Shown: positions 28,280 to 36,737 of the stretch, in pieces
Layout of the letters: every line of letters begins with the position of its first letter
How positions within the stretch are numbered: the first letter of the stretch is position 1
Source of the DNA: Candidatus Poribacteria bacterium
Lineage (GTDB): Bacteria > Poribacteria > WGA-4E > WGA-3G
NCBI GenBank assembly: GCA_022821965.1
Contig: JAJECN010000017.1
Coordinates: forward strand, 62,001-126,000
Length of the DNA stretch: 64,000 nucleotides
Direction of reading: 5' to 3'
The notes under the pieces: generated by a model
The model's input: the letters and a program-made list of their open reading frames with translations, nothing else
Database searches by the model: none
Told to the model about the DNA's origin: nothing
Program-made: the position numbers and the translations under genes

Positions 28280-29767
28280 ATGCAAACAGAAGAGACACAA
28301 ACGACTGAACCTGTTGATATTCCACCCGTTACCGGCCCTTATACCGAACCGTGGTCGCTGAAAAAAATCATCGCGCTTGCCTCGGTGTTTGGACCCGCGG
28401 CGATTGTTGCGTCCGTGAGTATCGGGGCAGGTGAAACGATTGTCGTCGTCCGAGCAGGATCGTGGGCAGGATATAACTTGCTTTGGCTTGTGCTCCTTAG
28501 CTGCGTCGTCAAAGGTGTTTTTGTTACCTATCTACTCGGACGCTATACAGCCGTCAGCGGTGAATATATCGGAAATCGGCTCGCGAAGCTGCCCGGCCCG
28601 CGAGGTTGGCTCCTCATTGCGATTGTCATCTTTGAGATGGTAGGCGCACCTTTAGCATGGGTACCGATCGCCAAACCGTGCGGTGCCCTGCTCCATTTTC
28701 TATTCAGAGACACGTTGTCTTCAGGTATCGCGCAACCTGTTTGGGAAAATCTAATCACGTCCTGTTTCATCACCCTCGCACTCCTTTTCGGTTTACGTAT
28801 CTCCTTTGAAAGACTCGAAAAGCAGCAACTCATTATCTGCCTGATTCTTGTTGTTGGAACAATTATTGGCACGTTGATAGTGCGTCCAGACTTTGGTAAG
28901 GCACTCGTAGGGAGTCTCCGTTTTGGGTATCTACCTGAATTTCCTGAATGGGCACCGAAGGACGCAGTTGAGAACCCTTTGTTGACAATGGCGACGGCGT
29001 TCGGTTATGTCGGCGGGTCTGTGATGGGATACGTCGTCTACGCGAATTGGGTGAGCATGCATCGCTGGGGCATGACATCGCATCAGAACATAGGGGCTAT
29101 CCGCCAGCGCGCCGCAACTCGTGATAAAATTGATTATCTGCCTGAGCAACCTGAACGGGTGAGCCAGCTGCGACAAATCCTCGCGCCACTGCGATGGGAT
29201 GTCGGAATGGGCGCGATCGTGCTATTCATTGTGACAGGCGCGTTCATGATTTCGGGTGCTGCTGTTCTATATGGGATGCAAAGCACTTTTGAAGGATGGA
29301 GCCTCCTTACCGATCAAGCGAGCGTCTGGAAAAATATTCATGCGTCTCTCGTATGGGTTTACTATATCTGTATCATTGTCGCGTTGTGGGGAACACTACA
29401 GGCACTCCCAGAGATTTACGCACGGGTGATACAAGAGTTCTTTCAAGCGGTCTGGCCCCAACGCGAATGGAGCTACGATACACTTCGCAGATGGATCTGT
29501 CTCTATATTTTCCTTACGACGATGGTGCTCATCTGGTTGAATATTCCGTTCGATATATTGACCCAAATTGCTGGTTTTATTTTGGCGAATTTTTCAATCG
29601 CATTGATGATGCTTGCGGCACTGTATCTGAACGCGAAGCTGCCCGCTGCTTATCGGACACGTCCGTTCATGTTCGTCGGTGCCCTGATTTCTGCAGCTGT
29701 GCTTATTATCTTTGCAGGAATTAGTGGCTGGGGTTTGTGCGTCAAAATCGCCAAACTTTTCGCCTAA
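28280..29767 (+). CDS. Nramp-like membrane transporter lacking the canonical metal motifs
   Basis: A 495-aa protein from ATG 28280, preceded by AGGAAA; an upstream in-frame start at 28235 lies inside the terminator and is rejected. It has about eleven hydrophobic segments and an Nramp-like layout. The first helix reads FGPAAIVASVSIGAGETIVVV where Nramp metal transporters have DPGN. The sixth helix reads GGSVMGYVVYANWV, without the AxMPH metal site. Metal coordination like MntH is therefore unlikely, and the true substrate is unknown. It lies between a ThuA-like and a PhyH gene, perhaps within a small-molecule uptake and oxidation set. Confidence 0.83.
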   Translation: MQTEETQTTEPVDIPPVTGPYTEPWSLKKIIALASVFGPAAIVASVSIGAGETIVVVRAGSWAGYNLLWLVLLSCVVKGVFVTYLLGRYTAVSGEYIGNRLAKLPGPRGWLLIAIVIFEMVGAPLAWVPIAKPCGALLHFLFRDTLSSGIAQPVWENLITSCFITLALLFGLRISFERLEKQQLIICLILVVGTIIGTLIVRPDFGKALVGSLRFGYLPEFPEWAPKDAVENPLLTMATAFGYVGGSVMGYVVYANWVSMHRWGMTSHQNIGAIRQRAATRDKIDYLPEQPERVSQLRQILAPLRWDVGMGAIVLFIVTGAFMISGAAVLYGMQSTFEGWSLLTDQASVWKNIHASLVWVYYICIIVALWGTLQALPEIYARVIQEFFQAVWPQREWSYDTLRRWICLYIFLTTMVLIWLNIPFDILTQIAGFILANFSIALMMLAALYLNAKLPAAYRTRPFMFVGALISAAVLIIFAGISGWGLCVKIAKLFA

Positions 29768-29849
29768 TGATTCTGATTAAGGTTGACACCTTACCCTTAA
29801 AACTATAGAATACCATCAACAACTTTGAATCTTCAGAAGGAGCGTAACA

Positions 29850-30572
29850 ATGGCAGATATGAAAGATAAACTTGCGCAACTACAACAGGAAGGTTTCGTT
29901 TTAATAGAGGGTGCCTTGTCACCTGAGGAGACGGAAAATATCCGTCAGCGCATCAACTACGCACGGGAACAGGGTTGGGAGGAAGGCTTAAACGCTGTCG
30001 GAAATATGTGGTTTGATACCTTGCTCGACCGCGAGCCGGATACTTATGAATCGCTTGTCGGGCATTCGAGTGTCCGCCCCTACCTTGAAGGATTGATGGG
30101 TAAACAGTGTCAACTGCGGAGCCTACGGGCGCACATCAACCCCGGTCCCTATCTCCAAGAGTGGCACATGGATTTTTACGGCTATTGGCAGGAACAGCGG
30201 TATGTCGAGGAACATCCGTTTGCGATGGCACCCGTCGGGATTAACACGACATACTATTTTCAGGATAATGCCCCAGGTGAGGGACACCTCAAGTTTATCA
30301 AAGGCGGACATCTCTCCGAACCACCGCATCTCTATCCGTTGGATCGTCCTAAATTTGAGGCGTGGTGTGAAGCGCAGGAACACGTTATCCTGTATCCAAA
30401 GGCGGGCGATTGTGTCGTATTTATCAATCACATCCCGCATCAAGGTGCGAAAGAACGTGACGATATGGAACGGAGCAATGTCGTATGTCATTATCAGGTA
30501 ACCCCGATGTATGAAGGCGTTTGGCACGTCTCTCGACCGCGTGGCTATCAAGGCACATTTCCGTTTGCTTAG
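29850..30572 (+). CDS. Phytanoyl-CoA dioxygenase (PhyH) family protein
   Basis: A 240-aa Fe(II)/2-oxoglutarate oxygenase. The iron triad is complete: LQEWHMDFYGYW gives HxD, and NHIPHQGAKERDD the distal His. The core strand GINTTYYFQDNAPGEGHLKFIKGGHL replaces the usual PGSH with KGGH. AGAAGGAG precedes ATG 29850. It stands 82 bases after the Nramp-like gene on the same strand, with a strong hairpin after its stop. Substrate unknown. Confidence 0.9.
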   Translation: MADMKDKLAQLQQEGFVLIEGALSPEETENIRQRINYAREQGWEEGLNAVGNMWFDTLLDREPDTYESLVGHSSVRPYLEGLMGKQCQLRSLRAHINPGPYLQEWHMDFYGYWQEQRYVEEHPFAMAPVGINTTYYFQDNAPGEGHLKFIKGGHLSEPPHLYPLDRPKFEAWCEAQEHVILYPKAGDCVVFINHIPHQGAKERDDMERSNVVCHYQVTPMYEGVWHVSRPRGYQGTFPFA

Positions 30573-30591
30573 AGATATATGTAAGTGTTTC

Positions 30592-30620
30592 ACGGGCGGG
30601 TGTTTTTCACATCCGCCCGT
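30592..30620 (+). terminator. Hairpin terminator after the PhyH gene
   Basis: ACGGGCGGGTG-tttttca-CATCCGCCCGT forms an 11-bp stem with one G-T pair, 19 bases after the PhyH stop. The following ATTGCTT is only weakly U-rich. Confidence 0.6.
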
Positions 30621-30662
30621 ATTGCTTAACAAACCGCCCCCTATACGAATTGGAGGACACTC

Positions 30663-31469
30663 ATGCGTAAATTTGTAATTTGCCTGTGTGCTGTGTATCT
30701 GGTAGGGAGTTTCCAAAGTGTTAGCACAGCCGAAGAATTGGAAGGTTTAGTCGTTTATTTCGCTTTTGAGGAGGGGACGGGTAAGACCGTCAAAGATCTC
30801 TCTGGGAACGAACAAGACGGAAAATTAGAGGGCGATACGTCGTGGACCGATGGTAAATTCGGGAAAGCGGTTAATTTCGGGGGCAAAGATGGGATTGTTC
30901 GGGTAGAACATTCCGACGCGTTTGAATTTACCGATGGAATTACGATTGCCGCTTGGATTAAACCTACTTTGAAGGCGGGACCCGGTGTATGGCAACTCAT
31001 AGCGGCGAAGGGACCCGATGTACAAGAATTTTTCGAGGTACTGCTCCATCCGGACGGTTTTATATGGATGGGATGGAAGTTGACAGGTGGACGTAATGTG
31101 CCAGCACAAAGCCCGCGTGATGTCGTCAAGGACGAATGGCAGCATGTTGCTGTTTCATTTCAGAGTGGAAAGTGGTGGACGACCTATCTTGATGGTGAAG
31201 TATTGATAGATTACCCTAAAACCGGCGATAAACTGGTACCGATTGACGCGCCACTTATGGTCGGCATGGAGGAACCACCGGCTCTCAATCGCTACTATAA
31301 CGGTATTATTGATGAGTTTGCCCTCTTTAACCGCGGGCTTTCACAAGATGAGATTAAAGAAATTCAGGGCAATATCCAAGAGATTTTGGCGGTTAATCCG
31401 GAAGCAAAATTGTCAACGACATGGGGACTTCTCAAGCAGAGATATGCCGGACGTAATAAGTCAAATTGA
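30663..31469 (+). CDS. Secreted LamG/concanavalin-like domain protein
   Basis: A 268-aa exported protein. Residues 1-23 are a signal peptide (MRKFVICLCAVYLVG, cleavage near VSTAEE). The rest is one LamG-type jelly roll: LVVYFAFEEGTGKTVKDLSGNEQDG, GGKDGIVRVEHSDAFEF, ITIAAWIKPT, WQHVAVSFQSGKWWTTYLDGE and YNGIIDEFALFNRGLSQDEI. Such domains bind glycans or proteins outside the cell, and no catalytic site is present. GGAGG precedes ATG 30663. Planctomycete-like and poribacterial genomes carry many of these. Confidence 0.92.
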   Translation: MRKFVICLCAVYLVGSFQSVSTAEELEGLVVYFAFEEGTGKTVKDLSGNEQDGKLEGDTSWTDGKFGKAVNFGGKDGIVRVEHSDAFEFTDGITIAAWIKPTLKAGPGVWQLIAAKGPDVQEFFEVLLHPDGFIWMGWKLTGGRNVPAQSPRDVVKDEWQHVAVSFQSGKWWTTYLDGEVLIDYPKTGDKLVPIDAPLMVGMEEPPALNRYYNGIIDEFALFNRGLSQDEIKEIQGNIQEILAVNPEAKLSTTWGLLKQRYAGRNKSN

Positions 31470-31551
31470 CAGATAAAATCTTGCCTCTTGCATGACTATG
31501 CCAATTTGGCAGACCTTCAGTGGGAATTTCCTCTATTTCAAGCGATTACCA

Positions 31552-31569
31552 TTGGCATAAATATTGCAT
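31552..31569 (+). promoter_or_regulatory. Sigma-54 (-24/-12) type promoter candidate upstream of dnaK
   Basis: TTGGCATAAATATTGCAT has GG (31554-31555) and GC (31566-31567) with exactly 10 bases between, close to the TTGGCAC-N5-TTGCA consensus. A start near 31579 would give a leader of roughly 255 bases. A 13-base palindrome about 40 bases upstream could bind an activator. No sigma-54 gene is in the window to support it. Confidence 0.45.
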
Positions 31570-31709
31570 ACTATTTGGTAAGTTGAGAGAAATTGCTGGG
31601 TACTTTCTGACGCGTGGATGTGCTGGAGGCGATGTCCTCAAAGAATCTTTTTATCGTAAAACCCGAAAATGCGTGGACACTTGAGAAAACAAAACGTCTC
31701 TCCTTCGCT

Positions 31710-31730
31710 GGCGAGGTTTGTAACCTCGCC
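31710..31730. repeat. REP-like hairpin GGCGAGGTT/AACCTCGCC
   Basis: A perfect 9-bp stem with a three-base loop, preceded by CTTCGCT and followed by CTTTC, within the dnaK leader. The same design occurs at 33787-33813. Confidence 0.7.
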
Positions 31731-31835
31731 CTTTCATGATGTCCAAATAATTAGAGGCTTTATTATATAATCAATAGGCGCATTGTTAAAGCGATGTGTC
31801 TACCTTAAACTATTCATACAGAGGAGAAATTGGAA

Positions 31836-33764
31836 ATGAGTAAAGTCATTGGAATTGATTTAGGTACAACAAATTCATGCGTAGCCGTTTTAGAGAGCGG
31901 TGATGCCAAGGTAATTGAGAACGCCGAGGGAAACCGGACAACCCCTTCGATTGTCGGTTTTACCAGCGACGGGGAACGTCCCGTTGGACAAGTTGCCAAA
32001 AGACAAGCTATCACGAATCCACAAAATACAATCTTTTCGATTAAAAGGTTCATGGGACGAAAATATAACGAGATTGGTGATGATGCCTCGCGCGTCCCTT
32101 ATGAATTAAAAGCCGGTAAAGATGGCGATGTCGCTGTAAATATTGAGGGCAAGGATTATTCGCCTCCCGAAATCTCCGCGATGGTTTTGCGAAAAATGAA
32201 GGAGACCGCCGAGGCGTATCTCGGTGAGGAAGTCACGCAGGCGGTTGTCACCGTACCTGCCTACTTTAACGATTCCCAACGTCAGGCCACAGCAGATGCA
32301 GGCAAAATCGCCGGATTAGAAGTTGAACGGATTATCAACGAACCTACGGCTGCATCCCTCGCCTATGGGCTACAAAGTGAGGGAGATAAGAAAATTGCTG
32401 TTTATGACCTCGGAGGTGGCACATTCGACATCTCTATTCTCGAAATCGGGGATGGGGTCTTTGAGGTGAAAAGTACCAACGGCGATACCCATCTCGGTGG
32501 GGACGATTTCGACCAAGCCATTATTGACTGGATGGCACAGGAATTCCTCAGTAGCCAGGGCATTGATCTCCGCAATGATCAGATGGCGCTGCAACGCTTA
32601 AAGGAAGCCGCAGAAACCGCAAAATGTGAACTCTCCAGCACGCTACAAACAGAAATCAACCTACCGTTTATCACTGTTGATGCCGCTGGTCCGAAACACC
32701 TTAACTTGACGCTCACCCGCGCGAAACTGGAACAGATTACAGATAACCTCGTCCAACGTTCGCTGGAACCGTGTCGCCAAGCTCTCGCTGATGCTGAAAT
32801 GCAAGCCTCCGACATTGATGAAGTTATCCTTGTAGGCGGACAGACACGCATGCCAAAAGTCCAAGAAGCCGTGCAGCAACTCTTTGACAAAGAGCCGCAC
32901 AAAGGTGTCAATCCGGATGAAGTCGTCGCCATCGGTGCCGCGATTCAAGGGGGTGTTCTTGCAGGCGATGAGGAAGTCAAAGACATTCTCTTATTAGATG
33001 TCACACCTCTCTCACTGGGGATTGAGACACTTGGTGGAATGTTCACACGGTTGATTGATCGGAACACAACCATTCCGACCAAGAAATCGAATATATTCAC
33101 GACACCTGAGAACAATCAGACCTCGGTTGATGTGCATGTCCTTCAAGGTGAACGGGAGCAGGCAGTTTACAACAAAACTATCGGACGTTTCCGCTTGAGC
33201 GAATTGCCCCCCGCACCGAGAGGTGTACCGCAAATCGAAGTAGCGTTTGATATTGACGCAAACGGTATCCTCAATGTATCTGCCAAAGATACCGCGACCG
33301 GCAAAGAGCAGAAGATTACCATTACCGCATCCTCTGGACTCTCCGATGCTGAGATTGACCAGATGGTGAAAGATGCCGAAACGCATGCGGAAGAAGACAA
33401 GCAGAAACGGGAAGAAGTTGAGGCTCGTAACCGTGCTGATTCGCTGGTTTACGAAACAGAGAAAAACCTGGGCGAGTTCGGCGACAAGGTAGATGATGCC
33501 TCCAAGGAGAAAGTGACCGCTGCTGTTGCGCGTGTCAAACAGGCGTTAGAGGCGGACAATCATGCCGAGATCCAATCCTCAACGGAGGAATTAACACAGG
33601 TCTGGCATGAAGTCTCCGCACAGATGTATCAGCAGGCAGCCGATGCTGATCCTGGTGCTGCTACAGAAGATCCATCCGCTGCAGGCACAGCAACTGACGC
33701 TCCTGAAAGTGATGTCGTTGACGCTGAATACGAAGTCGTTGACGAGGATGAGAAGAAAGAGTAA
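31836..33764 (+). CDS. dnaK: Molecular chaperone DnaK (Hsp70)
   Basis: A 642-aa Hsp70 from ATG 31836, with GAGGAG ten bases upstream; a TTG two codons earlier is not needed. Motifs are [14 protein letters not shown] (phosphate 1), [29 protein letters not shown] (phosphate 2) and [13 protein letters not shown], then the peptide-binding domain and helical lid, ending in an acidic tail ([17 protein letters not shown]). It folds and protects cytoplasmic proteins with DnaJ and GrpE, neither of which is adjacent here. Length is normal. A MITE-like element starts two bases after the stop. Confidence 0.97.
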   Translation: MSKVIGIDLGTTNSCVAVLESGDAKVIENAEGNRTTPSIVGFTSDGERPVGQVAKRQAITNPQNTIFSIKRFMGRKYNEIGDDASRVPYELKAGKDGDVAVNIEGKDYSPPEISAMVLRKMKETAEAYLGEEVTQAVVTVPAYFNDSQRQATADAGKIAGLEVERIINEPTAASLAYGLQSEGDKKIAVYDLGGGTFDISILEIGDGVFEVKSTNGDTHLGGDDFDQAIIDWMAQEFLSSQGIDLRNDQMALQRLKEAAETAKCELSSTLQTEINLPFITVDAAGPKHLNLTLTRAKLEQITDNLVQRSLEPCRQALADAEMQASDIDEVILVGGQTRMPKVQEAVQQLFDKEPHKGVNPDEVVAIGAAIQGGVLAGDEEVKDILLLDVTPLSLGIETLGGMFTRLIDRNTTIPTKKSNIFTTPENNQTSVDVHVLQGEREQAVYNKTIGRFRLSELPPAPRGVPQIEVAFDIDANGILNVSAKDTATGKEQKITITASSGLSDAEIDQMVKDAETHAEEDKQKREEVEARNRADSLVYETEKNLGEFGDKVDDASKEKVTAAVARVKQALEADNHAEIQSSTEELTQVWHEVSAQMYQQAADADPGAATEDPSAAGTATDAPESDVVDAEYEVVDEDEKKE

Positions 33765-33766
33765 CA

Positions 33767-33855
33767 GGATTTACGCAAACCCCTTCGCAGGCGAGGTTGC
33801 TAACCCCGCCTGCAGCACGTGATACGTTGTATCCCATGGAAAATTGCGTAAGTCC
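33767..33855. mobile_element. MITE-like element with 12-bp terminal inverted repeats
   Basis: GGATTTACGCAA (33767-33778) and TTGCGTAAGTCC (33844-33855) are complementary with one mismatch and bound an 89-base element. Inside is the hairpin GCAGGCGAGGTT-gct-AACCCCGCCTGC (33787-33813), one A-C mismatch, which probably also terminates dnaK. Single copies of the terminal GGACTTACGCA occur at 37938-37949 and 48796-48806. Confidence 0.6.
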
Positions 33856-33900
33856 TAAGTAAGTTGGCAATGACTTGCTGCCATACGAGAGGTTCAATCG

Positions 33901-34506
33901 ATGGCGTATAGCGACTTCACCTTAGAATCGGTAGTGCCAATGTTTCAACTTGAAAAGGTTGACATAGCAGGGCTCTTTTCTGAAATAGAGTCAGTGCCCC
34001 CGAGTGAGTATCTCACTACCGGATTAGCTAAGAAAGCACCATTAGCCACTGCTATCGGCACAGAGAAAGCACGGTCAGAAATGATTGTCGCTGATGTGCT
34101 CGTTGAACTCCTTGAACACTTGGATCGCGGCATCAGTTTGTTTTCTGGAATTGACTTCAGCGTTGATGTTGAAAACGGCTTGACTGGTGTGTGTGATTTT
34201 TTAGTAAGTCTATCGCCAAACCAATTTTATTTAGAGGCACCTGTCATTATTCTTGTTGAAGCAAAAAATACTGATGTGAAATTGGGACTCGGGCAATGTG
34301 TGGCTGAGATGCTTGCCGCCCAACGCTTTAATGCCGAAAAAGGGAATGATATCCCTTATATTTATGGTGCCTCCACAACAGGGATAGATTGGGTGTTTCT
34401 CAAATTGGAAGAAAAACGCCTGCACATTGATATGGCAACCTACCAAATCGCGCAATGCGACAAAATCCTCGGCATCCTCGCCAGCATGGTCGCACAGAAA
34501 GCGTGA
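33901..34506 (+). CDS. PD-(D/E)XK nuclease-like protein, copy 1
   Basis: A 201-aa protein of unknown role. The central part has an arrangement typical of the PD-(D/E)XK fold: GLTGVCDFLVSLS with Asp in CDF, then VIILVEAKNTDVKLGLGQC, which supplies E-x-K followed by Gln. This suggests a Mg-dependent nuclease-like core, although no nuclease activity is known for the group. GAGAGG precedes ATG 33901. A paralogue of identical length follows 15 bases downstream, so the pair arose by tandem duplication. Similar proteins are common in cyanobacteria, as I recall the family. Confidence 0.7.
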   Translation: MAYSDFTLESVVPMFQLEKVDIAGLFSEIESVPPSEYLTTGLAKKAPLATAIGTEKARSEMIVADVLVELLEHLDRGISLFSGIDFSVDVENGLTGVCDFLVSLSPNQFYLEAPVIILVEAKNTDVKLGLGQCVAEMLAAQRFNAEKGNDIPYIYGASTTGIDWVFLKLEEKRLHIDMATYQIAQCDKILGILASMVAQKA

Positions 34507-34521
34507 AGCGAGGGGCACATA

Positions 34522-35127
34522 ATGGCTTATAGCAGTTTTACATTGCAAACAGTGGAAAAAGAATTTGAACTTGAATTTGTTGAACACGCCGGTATCTTTG
34601 CCAAAATAGAATCGGTGGAACTCAGTGCAGAACTCACAAATACATTGGCGAGAAATGTGCCGTTAGCCACTACTATAAACACTGAAAAAGCACGATCAGA
34701 AATGATTGTTGCTGTCGTTCTCGTTGAGCTGCGTGAGCAATTTGATCGTAAAATTAGTCTGTTTTCTGGGATTGACTTCAACGTTGATGCTGACAGCGGA
34801 TTGACGGGTGTGTGCGATTTTTTAGTGAGTTTGTCGCCTCGGCAATCTTATGTAGAAGCACCTATCATCGCGCTTGTTGAGGCAAAAAATCTTGACTTGA
34901 AACTTGGGCTCGGGCAGTGTGTCGCAGAAATGCTCGCCGCACAACGTTTTAATGCGGAAATGGGGAATGACATTCCTTACGTTTATGGTGCCTCCACAAC
35001 AGGCGTAGAGTGGCAGTTCCTCAAGTTAGCAGGAAAATGTTTGCATGTTGATATAGCAACCTACCAAATCGCGCAATGCGACAAAATCCTCGGCATCCTT
35101 TCCAGCATGGTCGCACAGAAAGCATGA
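34522..35127 (+). CDS. PD-(D/E)XK nuclease-like protein, copy 2
   Basis: The 201-aa tandem paralogue of the preceding gene, retaining GLTGVCDFLVSLS and IIALVEAKNLDLKLGLGQC. The two copies are most alike in the central and C-terminal thirds (YQIAQCDKILGIL then SMVAQKA in both) and have diverged near the N-terminus (VEKEFELEFVEHAGIF against VVPMFQLEKVDIAGLF). GAGGGG precedes ATG 34522. Cotranscription is likely. Retention of the putative metal-binding Asp and Glu-x-Lys in both copies suggests both are still under selection. Confidence 0.7.
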   Translation: MAYSSFTLQTVEKEFELEFVEHAGIFAKIESVELSAELTNTLARNVPLATTINTEKARSEMIVAVVLVELREQFDRKISLFSGIDFNVDADSGLTGVCDFLVSLSPRQSYVEAPIIALVEAKNLDLKLGLGQCVAEMLAAQRFNAEMGNDIPYVYGASTTGVEWQFLKLAGKCLHVDIATYQIAQCDKILGILSSMVAQKA

Positions 35128-35220
35128 TATAACGTTTGACTGGGTCTTCAACATCAGAGAAATAATGTTTTTGTTCCCAAACCCTCAATGCACATTAAAT
35201 AATTACAAAGGAGAATTATA

Positions 35221-35283
35221 ATGGCTACTAAACATGACAAAACAGCCAAACAAAGTAACCTCCTCTATCTTTTAATATGTTGA
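35221..35283 (+). pseudogene. 20-codon frame with a strong ribosome site, possibly the truncated start of a lost gene
   Basis: AAAGGAG seven bases before ATG 35221 is as good a ribosome site as any nearby, but the frame (MATKHDKTAKQSNLLYLLIC) stops after 20 codons. The basic, Lys-rich start looks like the beginning of a normal soluble protein that then breaks off. It could be a gene remnant or a real microprotein; nothing else supports function. Confidence 0.3.
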
Positions 35284-35297
35284 CGATTTACAATGTT

Positions 35298-35534
35298 TCA
35301 ATCTGACGCTTCAGGGTTGGTAGATTTCGAGATTTTTGGAACTTCATTCGGTAGGTCAGCGAACCTATATTTGCCGGATTGCCGCATCTGTTCTTGTAGC
35401 TCTTGATAGTGCGCGACCAGCCGACCAATATCATGGTCAAATTGAGCAGAAATTTTATGTCGAATTTCGCGAACTTCCTTCACTATTTCGCATTCGGCAT
35501 GCTTTTCGTTTTCTATAATTTCTCTGTCTTCCAT
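35298..35534 (-). CDS. Orphan antitoxin-like small protein
   Basis: A 78-aa protein from ATG 35534, with GAGG five bases upstream. The core EIVKEVREIRHKISAQF followed by DIGRLVAHYQELQEQ and SGKYRFADLP matches the pattern of small helical antitoxins encoded beside PIN toxins, including the N-terminus of the protein at 37958-38602 (ILEECYRIKEEYSAQF). No toxin gene adjoins it. The intact reading frame suggests that it is retained, perhaps to neutralise a toxin elsewhere. Function is inferred from resemblance only. Confidence 0.6.
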   Translation of the reverse strand: MEDREIIENEKHAECEIVKEVREIRHKISAQFDHDIGRLVAHYQELQEQMRQSGKYRFADLPNEVPKISKSTNPEASD

Positions 35535-35640
35535 CATGCCTCGGAATCGCAAAAACGCTCATAGCGCAAACTGAAAGTTTACGCTACAAGCACCGACGAA
35601 ATGTTTAAGGTGAACTCACGTTCAAAAATAGTAAATTCGC

Positions 35641-36567
35641 TTAGTACCCCAACAACGCAATACCTTCCCGATAAGTTTGTGCCGAGTGCTGTAAGGACCC
35701 CAGTTCATCATCGGTGAGCTCGATTTCGAGAATCTCTTCTACGCCGTTTCCACCGAGTTTAATAGGAACACCGATATAGAGATCATCAATACCGTATTGT
35801 CCAGTGAGGTGTGCAGAGCAGGGCAGCAGTCGTTTCTTGTCCAGAATGATCGCTTCCGCCATCTGTGCAAGCGAGGCACCCGCGGCATAATATCCGCTCG
35901 TTTTCAGGAGGTTGACAATTTCAGCACCACCGTCGCGCGTCCGTTGTGCCATCGCTTCAATACGATCTTCCGGTATGAGCTGCGGAATAGGAATGCCGTT
36001 GACGGTCGTATAGCGTGGGAGCGGAACCATCGTATCGCCGTGTCCGCCGAGGACGAGGGCGTGGATGTCTTCTACAGATACACCGAGTTCGAGCGAGATG
36101 AAATAACGGAACCGTGCCGAATCCAACACACCTGCCTGTCCGACGACGCGGTGTGATGGGAACCCTGAAACCTTCCACGCATGGTAGGTCATGATGTCCA
36201 AAGGGTTGGTGAGCATCATGATAATACAGTCTGGCGACTGTTTCACGACGTTTTCTGTGACGCTTCCAACGATATTGGCGTTCGTTTGCAACAGATCTTC
36301 GCGCGTCATCCCCGGTTTACGTGGGGAACCTGATGTAATAATTACCAAGTCGGAGCTTGCGGTCGCAGTATAATCCAAATCTCCGTCGATTGCGGCATCA
36401 AACAGCTCTACGGGACCCATTTGTGCCATATCTAATGCTTTGCCTTGTGGGACACCATCCACGATGTCTATCATGACGACATCCCCAAGTTGTTTCTGTG
36501 CGATCAGAAACGCCGCTGTTGCCCCGACGTTCCCCGCACCAATAACACTGATTTTTTTTCTTGCCAC
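35641..36567 (-). CDS. mdh: Malate dehydrogenase
   Basis: A 308-aa LDH-like malate dehydrogenase that interconverts malate and oxaloacetate. The start is placed at GTG 36567, because GGAGGAAGAA lies directly before it and the product then begins VARKKISVIGAGNVGAT, as in other Mdh proteins; ATG 36579 has no ribosome site. Features are the NAD-binding glycine motif, VIITSGSPRKPGMTREDLL, MLTNPLDIMTYHAWKVSG with the substrate-binding residues, and the catalytic His in VLGGHGDTMVPL. With citrate synthase and icd at 5-8 kb it completes part of the TCA cycle. Confidence 0.95.
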   Translation of the reverse strand: MARKKISVIGAGNVGATAAFLIAQKQLGDVVMIDIVDGVPQGKALDMAQMGPVELFDAAIDGDLDYTATASSDLVIITSGSPRKPGMTREDLLQTNANIVGSVTENVVKQSPDCIIMMLTNPLDIMTYHAWKVSGFPSHRVVGQAGVLDSARFRYFISLELGVSVEDIHALVLGGHGDTMVPLPRYTTVNGIPIPQLIPEDRIEAMAQRTRDGGAEIVNLLKTSGYYAAGASLAQMAEAIILDKKRLLPCSAHLTGQYGIDDLYIGVPIKLGGNGVEEILEIELTDDELGSLQHSAQTYREGIALLGY

Positions 36568-36737
36568 TTCTTCCTCCATTATGAAAATGTATGGTTTTTA
36601 TCCTTAGATTGACAGTACTAATTATACCCAGAAAATTGAAAATAATCAAGGACGAGCGTCATTTGGTAATTCAGCACTAATGTTGAGTGGTCTCAGTCTG
36701 CTAAGTAAATATCAAGATTTCAGATTACAGTTATACG

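Larger units (their letters stand above)
31470..31835. other. Long leader region upstream of dnaK
   Basis: No gene is apparent in these 366 bases. They contain the perfect palindrome TGCCAA-T-TTGGCA (31499-31511), a sigma-54-like site (31552-31569), and the hairpin GGCGAGGTT-tgt-AACCTCGCC (31710-31730). No CIRCE element of the HrcA type is visible. Confidence 0.65.

Noticed and set aside
30123-30716. A 197-codon open frame antisense to the PhyH gene at 29850
   Set aside because: It spans the terminator hairpin and the signal peptide of the next gene on the plus strand; both real genes have good ribosome sites.
31552-31569. CIRCE or sigma-32 heat-shock element at dnaK
   Set aside because: No TTAGCACTC-N9-GAGTGCTAA palindrome and no sigma-32-like boxes were seen; only the sigma-54-like site stands out.
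33767-33855. An active insertion sequence at the MITE-like element
   Set aside because: There is no transposase and only 89 bases; at most it is a non-autonomous element.
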